From assembly GCA_934196075.1 (NCBI GenBank), contig CAKPVW010000005.1, positions 1-64,000 on the forward strand: a stretch of 64,000 nt of DNA, read 5' to 3'. The position numbers and the translations under genes are program-made. Position 1 is the first letter of the stretch, and each line of letters starts with the position of its first letter. Of this stretch, positions 1-7,211 are shown in pieces. This DNA is from an uncultured Anaerovibrio sp. GTDB taxonomy: Bacteria > Bacillota > Negativicutes > Selenomonadales > Selenomonadaceae. The notes beneath the pieces were generated by a model. That model saw only the letters and a program-made list of their open reading frames with translations. It did no database searches and was not told where the DNA came from.

Positions 1-240
1 GACAAGGAGGAATTCAATATGTGTGAGGTACTAGATAAAGTAGAGGCTCGTGGTGAAGCACGTGGTGAAGCACGTGGAAAAGCTATTGGTGAGGCAAGGG
101 GCAAGACTATTGGCGCATTGAATAAAACTGTGGAAATTCTGCAGGTGATTATTGCCAAAAATAGCTGGACCAAGGAACAGGCTATGGAGTTTATTGGCAT
201 CCCTAAGAATGAATTTGCCAAATATGCTGCGTTATTGTAG
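1..240 (+). CDS. Rpn-family nuclease/transposase-like protein, C-terminal part (cut by window start)
   Basis: The reading frame is open from the first base, so an ATG at 19 is probably internal and the gene begins outside the window. The visible 79 residues have a hydrophilic Arg-Gly-Glu-Ala repeat followed by a short helical tail ending in Lys-Tyr-Ala-Ala-Leu-Leu. This tail layout is the same as in the complete Rpn-type gene at 14718-15587. Rpn proteins (recombination-promoting nucleases, PD-(D/E)XK fold) carry their nuclease core upstream of such tails. The core is not visible here, so activity cannot be judged. A strong terminator follows 43 bases after the stop. Confidence 0.7.
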   Translation, partial: DKEEFNMCEVLDKVEARGEARGEARGKAIGEARGKTIGALNKTVEILQVIIAKNSWTKEQAMEFIGIPKNEFAKYAALL

Positions 241-282
241 AACTAATTTTTAAGGTCAACGGGGCATAATAAAAAATTGAGT

Positions 283-318
283 AGGCTGGTGCAGTCAATG
301 CACCGGCCTGTTTATTTG
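283..318 (+). terminator. Rho-independent terminator, copy A of a repeated sequence
   Basis: An 11-bp stem (283-293 with 299-309, one G-T pair) has a GTCAA loop and a T-rich tail. The surrounding ~60 bases (261-325) recur almost unchanged at 1543-1607. Confidence 0.8.
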
Positions 319-374
319 TAAAAAAACGCAGCCATCAATATGTATGATAGACTGCGTTTGCGAATAGTTTCAGT

Positions 375-617
375 TTAAAGCAAAGAGATATAACGACTGA
401 ATTCAGAAGGAGCAATTCCCAGAGCCTTCATGGCCTTTTCAGGAGATAGATTCAAATTACGCATCAATTCCTTTATCGATTCAATCGTACCTTCGATTTT
501 ACCATCTGTTTTGCCTTTAGTGTAATCAAAATCTTGAAATGAAAGCCACAGATTAACTGAGGTTGGGTGTAGAATAGCTACATGTCGATATTTTGCTCGG
601 TTTATGATATAATCAAA
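375..617 (-). pseudogene. Decayed Rpn-family gene, C-terminal remnant
   Basis: On the minus strand a frame of 80 codons is open from 617 down to a TAA at 375-377, with a stop just upstream at 618-620 and no ATG, GTG or TTG near its beginning. Its translation ends in a Lys-Gly-Lys-Thr-Asp-Gly-Lys linker and the tail motif Ser-Pro-Glu-Lys-Ala-Met-Lys-Ala-Leu-Gly-Ile, then Tyr-Ile-Ser-Leu-Leu. The tail closely matches the end of the protein encoded at 14718-15587. The nuclease core is missing, so I read it as a remnant. Its 5' end overlaps the promoter of the divergent gene at 643. Confidence 0.65.
585..613 (+). promoter_or_regulatory. Promoter of the Rpn gene at 643
   Basis: TCGATA (585-590), a 17-bp spacer and a perfect TATAAT (608-613), 29 bases before the start codon. 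The -35 box is weak (4 of 6). Confidence 0.5.
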
Positions 618-642
618 TCAACATAGGAAATGAGGTGAGTCA

Positions 643-1425
643 ATGTATATCAAACCATATGATGAACTTACTATTCAGGATAATTTTATCTTTCAAAAGG
701 TGATGAGAAATAAGCGTATCTGCAAGCAGACCATAGAGCGACTTTTGGATATTGATATCAAAGATATAAGCTATCCGGAAGAAGAAAAAACTATCAATGT
801 TCGTTTGGATAGTAAGAGTATTCGTCTTGATGTATATGTCAATGATGATAAAGGAACTGTATTCAACATAGAAATGCAGACTACAAAAGATATGGATGAA
901 CTGGTAAAAAGAGCCAGATATTATCAGGGGTTGATAGATATTGACAATATTGAAAAGGGGCAAAATTATTCTGCTCTGCATGATACCTACATAATTTTCA
1001 TTTGTACCTTTGGCGTATTTAAGGACAAGCGTCATAAATATACCTTTAGGAATTTATGTATTGAAGATAATGAAATATTATTGAATGATGGTACAACAAA
1101 GTTGTTTTTGAGTACAAAAGGTGAGGCAGATGATGTTTCGACGCCATTGAAGATATTTTTGGACTATGTTGACGGTAAAAGGCCAGAGGATGCTCTTATG
1201 CAAGAGATTGACAATGAAGTTGATACTGTCAAACGCTGTGATGAATGGAGGCGGGATTATATGACTTTAGCATTAGAAATGGATAAAAAATGGAGAGAAG
1301 GTAAAGCTGAAGGGAAAATTGAAGCTATTCGAAATGCAATTAAGGATGGATTGACCACATTAGCGGCTGTGAAGAAATCCGGCCGTTATACAGACGAAGA
1401 AATAGCAGAAATTGCTGCACCATAA
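643..1425 (+). CDS. Rpn-family recombination-promoting nuclease/putative transposase, apparently intact
   Basis: This 260-residue protein has the PD-(D/E)XK layout of the Rpn/Transposase_31 family. The N-terminal segment contains Asp-Asn-Phe-Ile-Phe-Gln-Lys-Val-Met. The catalytic Asp is probably D63 (Arg-Leu-Asp-Val), followed by the E77-x-Q79 pair in Asn-Ile-Glu-Met-Gln. The C-terminus has a charged Lys/Glu/Gly stretch and a short helical tail. Characterised Rpn proteins are DNA endonucleases that raise RecA-independent recombination; whether this one does is not known. A GAGGTGAG ribosome site precedes the ATG. It is the only complete Rpn gene among the four pieces in the first 2.1 kb. Confidence 0.8.
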   Translation: MYIKPYDELTIQDNFIFQKVMRNKRICKQTIERLLDIDIKDISYPEEEKTINVRLDSKSIRLDVYVNDDKGTVFNIEMQTTKDMDELVKRARYYQGLIDIDNIEKGQNYSALHDTYIIFICTFGVFKDKRHKYTFRNLCIEDNEILLNDGTTKLFLSTKGEADDVSTPLKIFLDYVDGKRPEDALMQEIDNEVDTVKRCDEWRRDYMTLALEMDKKWREGKAEGKIEAIRNAIKDGLTTLAAVKKSGRYTDEEIAEIAAP

Positions 1426-1561
1426 AAATACAAATAGTTAAATAGTATTTTGGTGCCCTTTATATGGTGAAGCTGATATCATTATCCATGTTGAAAAGCA
1501 TATTGCAAGGAAATGTAGAAGTATGTTTATTGAACCATATTGGGTATAATAAAAATTTTGT

Positions 1562-1598
1562 AGGCTGGTGCAGTCAATGCACCGGCCTGTTTATTTGT
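1562..1598 (+). terminator. Rho-independent terminator, copy B of the repeated sequence
   Basis: The same hairpin as at 283-318: arms 1562-1572 and 1578-1588, GTCAA loop, T-rich tail. It lies 136 bases after the stop of the Rpn gene and abuts a truncated Rpn gene. Confidence 0.7.
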
Positions 1599-2133
1599 GA
1601 AAAAGGTCTACAGTATTTGGATATGTATGGACTGTCCAGAGGATAAAAAAGACTCTATTGTATCATATTCCTTAAAACCAGAAATTCTTTATCAAGGCAA
1701 TAATCGTCTCAATATTGATTATAACTATGACTATGTAGGTGTGGTTGTTGTCCATCTCAGCGGAAATCATGCGTACAGTCAGAATCAACTTATTGGTATG
1801 TTAGATACATTACTGAGCAAGATGGATGTAAAAGACAAAAAACAAAAATTACAGGAAGAATTTCAGCTTCCTATGACTATGGAAATCGACCAGAAGGTGA
1901 GCGATATGTGTAATTTAAGTTTAGGCCTGTGGGAAAAGGCTATGAATGAGGGGCAAATTGTTGGCGAAAATAAAGGCAGGCTTGAAGGTAGAATTGAAGG
2001 TAGGCTTGAAGGCAGACTTGATAGTTTAAGAGATATGATCTTAGATGGACTTACTACCATAGATAAGTTGCGTGCAACAGGTCGCTATACCCAGGAGGAA
2101 TTGGATTTTGTTGCCAAAAGTCTTAAGCAATAA
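1597..2133 (+). pseudogene. N-terminally truncated Rpn-family gene
   Basis: A frame of 178 residues begins at a GTG inside the T-rich tail of the preceding terminator. It encodes only the middle and C-terminal part of an Rpn-type protein: a Val-Tyr-Ser-Ile-Trp-Ile-Cys-Met segment typical of these proteins, then a Gly-Arg-Leu-Glu-Gly-Arg repeat linker and a Thr-Gly-Arg-Tyr-Thr tail. The Asp...Glu-x-Gln catalytic core is absent. The abrupt junction at the repeat suggests that recombination between terminator copies removed the 5' half. It could still be expressed as a short protein, but no proper ribosome site is seen. Confidence 0.65.
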
Positions 2134-2552
2134 AAGATAACTGCCTTAGCTTTGATGATTTAGATTAGGAAAAGTCAATCCGGTCCTTGTGAATTGGCCT
2201 AGTCATAAGTGATATCTATGCGTAAAGATAAAAGCATCAGGTAAGGTCATTTAGCCGACAGAACAAAAGTCGTTATGACCGCAGGCTGTCTCTCGAAAAA
2301 CTGGGATGTATGGCCCTGCAAATCAGAATTATTGTTATTCAAGCAAGAGATTGGAAAATATTGTCGAATAATAAATATGTAAATCCATTGTAAGTTTATT
2401 TTTGCAAAGGATTTTTTGTTTGGCTATATATTAGTTTACACTTTTTCCTCAAGGACATATAAACTATCAGAGTGTAAAATAGCACCTTTAAGATCTGGAG
2501 TTAGTTTTACAAATCATTAGCTCTTTTTTGTGTTGTAAATTAGCCTGATATT
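2134..2552. other. Intergenic region without a recognised gene
   Basis: About 420 bases separate the Rpn remnants from the menaquinone operon promoter. No credible coding frame or known RNA family was recognised. A weak imperfect hairpin with a following T run lies near 2500-2530 and may be a terminator. Confidence 0.4.
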
Positions 2553-2581
2553 TTGCAAATCTGCTTATTAATTGTTATAAT
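2553..2581 (+). promoter_or_regulatory. Promoter of the menaquinone operon
   Basis: TTGCAA (2553-2558), a 17-bp spacer and TATAAT (2576-2581), 37 bases before the TTG start of the first gene. Confidence 0.75.
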
Positions 2582-2617
2582 GTATTTTGTATGCATATAA
2601 GATAGGAGGAGCGGGTT

Positions 2618-3715
2618 TTGTATAGTTCCGAGGAATATAAAGAAATAGAAAAAAAGATTTTTGCAGGGGAGAGATTAAGCCGTGAGGATGGTATAAAACT
2701 TTTTGCCTGCAAGGATATAGCCTGGTTAGGTAATATGGCAGATTATGTCCGCCAGCAGAAATGTGGGGATATTGTTTATTACAATGTGAATTGCCATGTC
2801 AATCTAACCAATATTTGTACTTCCAAGTGCAAGTTCTGTGCTTTCGGCCGGGATAAGGATGATAAAGGTGCTTATGCTATGGAGGTAGAGGATGCCTTGG
2901 CGCTGGTACGGGATGCCTCCAAGGATCCAAATCTGGCTGGGCTCCATGTGGTAAGCGGACTGCATAGTGATTGGAGCTTTGAGGATTATCTAGAACGATT
3001 GCAGGCCTTGCATGATGAGTTTCCAAATTTATATCTCAAAGGATTTACCGGGGTGGAAATTACTCATTTTGCCAAGATTTCGGGGTTGAGTATTGAACAG
3101 GTTCTGCGCAAGCTGCAGCAGGCAGGTTTGCAGGCTATTGCTGGAGGTGGAGCAGAAATCCTCAGCGATAGAGTTCGCAATGAACTGTGTCCTAACAAGG
3201 CCACAGCTGCTCAGTGGTTGGAGGTGTCCAGAACAGCGCATAAGCTGGGCATCAAAACCAATGCCAGCATGCTTTATGGTCATATAGAAACCATGGAGGA
3301 GCGTGTAGATCATCTGCTGACCTTGCGGGATTTGCAGGATGAAACTGGGGGCATACAGACTTTTATCTGCTTCCCATTCCTGCCCAAGCATACAGAGCTG
3401 GGCAAAACTGTTCAGCAAACCTCTATGTGGGATGATTTGCGCACTATTGCCATTTCTAGATTGATGCTGGATAATATTACCAATATCAAGGCTTATTGGG
3501 TGATGCTGACAGTGCCGGTAGCTCAGATTGCTTTGGGCTTTGGTGCCAACGATATTGATGGCACTATTCACAAGGAAACCATTCTTCACGATGCAGGGGC
3601 TTCAAGTCCTACGGCTCTCAGCGAGGACAATATTATCAAGATTATTCGGGAGGCTGGCCGGATTCCAGCAGCCTGTGACTGCAATTTCAATATTTTGAGA
3701 ACTTTTGCAGATTAA
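2618..3715 (+). CDS. mqnE: Aminofutalosine synthase-like radical SAM enzyme (first MqnE paralogue)
   Basis: This 365-residue protein belongs to the MqnE/CofH-type radical SAM group. MqnE joins a chorismate-derived enolpyruvyl-benzoate to S-adenosylmethionine to make aminofutalosine, the second step of futalosine-route menaquinone synthesis. The 4Fe-4S ligands are C67, C71 and C74 (CxxxCxxC). A TTG start at 2618 follows an AGGAGGAG ribosome site by seven bases. A second MqnE-like gene follows 39 bases downstream. Compared with it, this copy has Ala-Ile-Ala-Gly-Gly-Gly where the other has Ser-Leu-Pro-Gly-Gly-Gly, and Leu-Pro-Lys-His-Thr where the other has His-Pro-Ala-Asn-Thr. It may therefore have a modified substrate preference. 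The family call is firm; the exact reaction is inferred. Confidence 0.8.
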   Translation: MYSSEEYKEIEKKIFAGERLSREDGIKLFACKDIAWLGNMADYVRQQKCGDIVYYNVNCHVNLTNICTSKCKFCAFGRDKDDKGAYAMEVEDALALVRDASKDPNLAGLHVVSGLHSDWSFEDYLERLQALHDEFPNLYLKGFTGVEITHFAKISGLSIEQVLRKLQQAGLQAIAGGGAEILSDRVRNELCPNKATAAQWLEVSRTAHKLGIKTNASMLYGHIETMEERVDHLLTLRDLQDETGGIQTFICFPFLPKHTELGKTVQQTSMWDDLRTIAISRLMLDNITNIKAYWVMLTVPVAQIALGFGANDIDGTIHKETILHDAGASSPTALSEDNIIKIIREAGRIPAACDCNFNILRTFAD

Positions 3716-3754
3716 GGATTAGATAGGCGGTTTTTACAGCTAAAAGGGGATATT

Positions 3755-4855
3755 ATGACCAAAGAATTGATTCTGCAGGCCAGAGAAAAAGCCAATGCTG
3801 GCTTGCGGTTGAATTTACAGGAGGCATTGGCCCTCTATGAAGATAATGATTTGTTGTTTTTGGCAGACTGTGCTAGACGCATGAAGGAAAAGAAGAGCGG
3901 ACGGCAGGTTTTTTATAATGTTAATAAGCATATTAATCTGACCAATATCTGTACTTCGGGCTGTCCTCTTTGTGCCTTTCAGAAAAAGGAAGGAGAGCAG
4001 GGAGGCTTTGTACTGGAGGAGGCAGATATTGCCAAAATTCTGGAGGAGGCCAAGGCTACCAGAAATCTGGGAGAAATCCATATAGTCAGCGCCCTCCATC
4101 CAGATAAGCCCTTTGAATATTACCTCAATGTAGTAAGGCAGGTACGGCAGGCTTTGCCACAGGTGGATATCAAGGCTTTTACCCCGGTGGAGATTGTGCA
4201 TTTTAGCCAAATGACTGGCAAATCCATCAAGGAAGTATTGGAGATTTTGCAAAAGGCTGGCCTTTCCTCTTTACCAGGGGGTGGCGCAGAGATTCTTAGC
4301 GATAGAGTAAGGGAAATTATCTGTCCGAAAAAGGCTACCACTGCCCAGTGGATTGAAACTATTAAGACCGCTCACAGGTTGGGTATCCGCACCAATTGCA
4401 CCATGATGTACGGCCATATTGAAACCATCGAGGAAAGACTGCAGCATCTATTTACTTTGCGGGATATTCAGGATGAAACAGGTGGTTTTCAGGCCTTTGT
4501 TTCCTTCCCTTTTCACCCTGCCAATACAGGGTTGGATTATTTGAAGCGGGTTGGTTCCTGGGAGGATATGAAGATGATGGCTTTGTCCAGATTGATTCTG
4601 GATAATGTGGATCATATCAAGGCATTTTGGATAATGCTGACCATGCCCATTGCCCAGCTGGCTTTGGGCTTTGGAGCTGATGATTTGGATGGTACCATTG
4701 GAGAGGAAAAAATCATTCATGCTGCTGGGGCCAATACAGGTCGGGGGATTACCCGCAGCAAATTGCGTCAGTTGATTACGGAAGCTGGTTTTGAGCCTGT
4801 GGAGCGAGATACTTTCTATCATCCTGTGGGAGCTGGAGAGGAGGCAGTCAAATGA
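3755..4855 (+). CDS. mqnE: Aminofutalosine synthase (second MqnE paralogue)
   Basis: This 366-residue radical SAM protein has cluster ligands C66, C70 and C73 and shares its overall sequence with the gene just upstream. Its Ser-Leu-Pro-Gly-Gly-Gly-Ala-Glu-Ile and Phe-His-Pro-Ala-Asn-Thr segments are also present, in closely similar form, in the MqnC of the same operon, so it looks like the conventional MqnE. The ATG at 3755 follows an AAAAGGGG ribosome site. Its end overlaps the start of mqnC by four bases (ATGA), which suggests coupled translation. The two adjacent copies probably arose by tandem duplication and then diverged. Confidence 0.82.
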   Translation: MTKELILQAREKANAGLRLNLQEALALYEDNDLLFLADCARRMKEKKSGRQVFYNVNKHINLTNICTSGCPLCAFQKKEGEQGGFVLEEADIAKILEEAKATRNLGEIHIVSALHPDKPFEYYLNVVRQVRQALPQVDIKAFTPVEIVHFSQMTGKSIKEVLEILQKAGLSSLPGGGAEILSDRVREIICPKKATTAQWIETIKTAHRLGIRTNCTMMYGHIETIEERLQHLFTLRDIQDETGGFQAFVSFPFHPANTGLDYLKRVGSWEDMKMMALSRLILDNVDHIKAFWIMLTMPIAQLALGFGADDLDGTIGEEKIIHAAGANTGRGITRSKLRQLITEAGFEPVERDTFYHPVGAGEEAVK

Positions 4856-5898
4856 TGAGAATGAATGCCAAGGAAGCAGAACAGCTGCTGATAAGTGGAG
4901 ATCCTATCCAGTTAGGACAGCTAGCAGGAGCCGAAGCTAGAAAACGCTTTGGGGATAGAATTACTTTTATTGTAGATAGAAATATCAACTATACCAATGT
5001 ATGTGTTAATGAATGTAGATTCTGTGCCTTTTTTCGTCGCAAGGAAAGCAAGGATGCCTATCTTCTGACCTTTGATGAAATTCTGGGTAAGGTGAGAGAG
5101 GCCGTAGATGCCGGGGCTACTCAGGTGATGATTCAGGGTGGTCTTTATCCTGATTTGGGGTTGGAGTATTATGAAAAAATGCTGCGGCTTATTAAGGAAA
5201 ATTTCAAGATTACCATTCACTCCTTTACTGCCACGGAAATTCAGCATTTTGCCCGTCAGGCAGGTATTTCTATCTTGGATTGCCTTAAAAGATTGCAGGC
5301 AGCAGGTTTGGACAGCCTGCCTGGTGGTGGAGCTGAAATTCTGGTGGATGAGGTGCGCCAGCGGGTAAGCCCCAAGAAGATTATGACGGAGGATTGGCTC
5401 CATGTTATGGAGTGTGCTCATTCCATCGGTATGGAAAGCACTGCCACCATGGTTATTGGCCTAGGTGAAACCATGGCTCAGCGTGTGGAGCATATGGAGC
5501 GTATTCGTCAGCTGCAGGATAAAACAGGAGGTTTTAGGGCCTTTATTACTTGGAGCTTCCAGCCTGGCAATACAGAGCTGGGAGGAGAAAAAACCTCTGG
5601 CTGGGACTATATGCGGAATTTGGCTATAACCAGACTTTATATGGATAATGTGCCTCATATTCAGGGCTCCTGGGTAACTCAGGGAGAACGTATTGGACAG
5701 CTGACTCCTGCTTTTGGCGCAGATGATCTGGGCAGTATTATGCTGGAAGAAAATGTGGTCAAGGCAGCCGGCACAGCCTATGATATGTCTATTCAGAAAA
5801 TGGTGGACATGATTCAGGGAGCAGGCTGGCAGGCGGCTCAGCGAGATACGGAGTACAATGTAATCAAGACATATGGAGGCAAGGCTGATGCTAGATAA
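4852..5898 (+). CDS. mqnC: Cyclic dehypoxanthine futalosine synthase
   Basis: MqnC is the radical SAM enzyme that cyclises dehypoxanthine futalosine, the step after nucleobase removal in futalosine-route menaquinone synthesis. The 348-residue product has cluster cysteines C51, C55 and C58 in a Cys-Val-Asn-Glu-Cys-Arg-Phe-Cys motif, and the Phe-Phe-Arg-Arg segment after them is typical of MqnC rather than MqnE. It overlaps the gene before by four bases and the gene after by eleven, so the four genes 2618-6736 form one tight unit. A second ATG at 4855 could also serve as the start. mqnA and mqnD are not in the window. Confidence 0.87.
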   Translation: MMRMNAKEAEQLLISGDPIQLGQLAGAEARKRFGDRITFIVDRNINYTNVCVNECRFCAFFRRKESKDAYLLTFDEILGKVREAVDAGATQVMIQGGLYPDLGLEYYEKMLRLIKENFKITIHSFTATEIQHFARQAGISILDCLKRLQAAGLDSLPGGGAEILVDEVRQRVSPKKIMTEDWLHVMECAHSIGMESTATMVIGLGETMAQRVEHMERIRQLQDKTGGFRAFITWSFQPGNTELGGEKTSGWDYMRNLAITRLYMDNVPHIQGSWVTQGERIGQLTPAFGADDLGSIMLEENVVKAAGTAYDMSIQKMVDMIQGAGWQAAQRDTEYNVIKTYGGKADAR

Positions 5899-6736
5899 CA
5901 AGATACCCAAGGCTGAATATGGTATTGTGGGAGGCTCTGGTACTCTTTCCAGCGATTTTCCTAATAATATTCAGGCTGAGGATGTAAAGATAATTGCAGA
6001 TAATCTGAGATTTGAGACTCCCTATGGTGAAAGCCCTGCCATGCGGCTTTTTTCTGTAGGGGAGAAGCAGGTATTGACGGTGAAAATGCACGGCTGGCGC
6101 AGCGGTGTTAGCAGAAGTGATGCCTCTCGACAGGTTTTCTGGGTGTTCCGGGAAGCAGGTGTTAAAAGGATTTTGTCTGAGGGTGGAGTAGGTACCGTAA
6201 ACAAGCTGCTGGATTTGCGGGATTTTATTGTGCCAGATGATTATTTGGATATGTCTGTCCGCAAGGATGTAATGCTGGATGGCAGATATTTGCTGATTAT
6301 GCGGGAGGCTCTTTGCCCAGAAATGCGGAAAACTCTCATTGAGGCTGTTTCCAAGCGCTTTGATGGTAGAGTTTTTCTGAGAGGAACCTATGCTGTAACC
6401 GATGGCCGGCATTTTGAAAGTCCAGCCGAGGTGGCCATGCTTAATGGACACGCAGATATTGTGGGCCAAAGCATGTGCCCAGAGGTGTATCTGGCTAGGG
6501 AAATTGGCGCCTGCTATGCGGGATTGTATTTTACTGTCAACTACGGCGAGGGAATCAAGGTCTGGTCCCATGAGGATATGTCCAATATCTTCTATGATGA
6601 TGCTGTGATGATAGGAGAAATTCTGCTGGAAACCATCCGCAATACCTCCGCCCAGGACAAGCATTGTCATTGCCAGGAACTACGCAAAGAAACCCTGCTA
6701 AAGGATGTATACAACTCCGAATCCGCTAAAGGATAA
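5888..6736 (+). CDS. Methylthioadenosine phosphorylase-like enzyme of the futalosine operon
   Basis: The 282-residue protein is of the MTA/purine nucleoside phosphorylase family. It has an N-terminal Gly-Gly-Ser-Gly-Thr-Leu phosphate loop, a Ser-Glu-Gly-Gly-Val-Gly-Thr segment, and near the C-terminus the Ser-Met-Cys-Pro-Glu-Val-x-Leu-Ala-Arg-Glu active-site block, like Met-x-x-x-Pro-Glu in MTA phosphorylases. The start at 5888 is chosen because a GGAGG lies eight bases upstream; an ATG at 5873 has no such site. It overlaps mqnC by 11 bases. Some organisms use a nucleosidase to remove adenine or hypoxanthine from aminofutalosine or futalosine; here a phosphorylase may do so. The family is clear, the substrate is inferred. 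Confidence 0.7.
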   Translation: MLDNKIPKAEYGIVGGSGTLSSDFPNNIQAEDVKIIADNLRFETPYGESPAMRLFSVGEKQVLTVKMHGWRSGVSRSDASRQVFWVFREAGVKRILSEGGVGTVNKLLDLRDFIVPDDYLDMSVRKDVMLDGRYLLIMREALCPEMRKTLIEAVSKRFDGRVFLRGTYAVTDGRHFESPAEVAMLNGHADIVGQSMCPEVYLAREIGACYAGLYFTVNYGEGIKVWSHEDMSNIFYDDAVMIGEILLETIRNTSAQDKHCHCQELRKETLLKDVYNSESAKG

Positions 6737-6789
6737 AGAAAAAAAGCCTCGCACAACGCGGGGATTGCTAGCATACCACATTATTTTTG

Positions 6790-6821
6790 AGCACTTATGT
6801 TAATACATAGGTGCTTTTTTT
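6790..6821 (+). terminator. Terminator of the menaquinone operon
   Basis: An 11-bp stem (6790-6800 with 6805-6815, one G-T pair), a TAAT loop and a run of seven T. Confidence 0.85.
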
Positions 6822-6889
6822 GTGGGAAATTTTCTAATTATAAGCCAAAATTGGCCTCTAGCAAAAATAAGAGATATTTATTTTATAAC

Positions 6890-7030
6890 GAGGTGTCCGA
6901 TGTCCCCCACCTCTATAGGTGGCGGGATGTTGTGCTAATGACAGGGTGGAGTTAATATCTCCACCCTCGTCGAAACCCCATTGAAAGAAAATGCAATGGC
7001 ATTTTCTTTGAATAATATAGGGGTTATAAT
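6890..7030. repeat. Structured dispersed repeat, most complete copy
   Basis: About 140 bases hold three consecutive hairpins: a near-palindrome around CCACCTCTATAGGTGG (6903-6926), a 9-bp perfect stem (6943-6951 with 6959-6967), and an 11-bp perfect stem (6984-6994 with 6999-7009) enclosed by AACCCC (6974-6979) and GGGGTT (7020-7025). Parts recur at 11580-11613, 14270-14317, 45168-45216, 49463-49510 and 55095-55140, in both orientations. No coding frame is present. It may be a miniature mobile element or a structured RNA. Confidence 0.7.
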
Positions 7031-7123
7031 AATTGATAGGTGGTAAATTAGACGATGTGCGGGTTGCGATGCTCAGTATAATAAATATTGATAATTTTTA
7101 TATAAACTATAACTTTTTGATAC

Positions 7124-7152
7124 TTGTCTATTTGAATTTTCTGTGATATATT
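7124..7152 (+). promoter_or_regulatory. Possible aspA promoter
   Basis: TTGTCT (7124-7129), a 17-bp spacer and TATATT (7147-7152). The match is moderate in a very AT-rich region with other candidates. Confidence 0.4.
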
Positions 7153-7211
7153 ATATTCATAAAGAATATTGTATACAGAATACAAAATGAAAAATACAGG
7201 GGGCGAGTAAT

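Noticed and set aside
1464-1646. A 60-codon frame between Rpn genes
   Set aside because: It crosses the terminator hairpin and overlaps the truncated Rpn frame; no ribosome site.
2134-2500. A possible riboswitch upstream of the menaquinone operon
   Set aside because: Short complementary stretches exist but no conserved core of a known riboswitch was recognised, and the promoter lies downstream of them.
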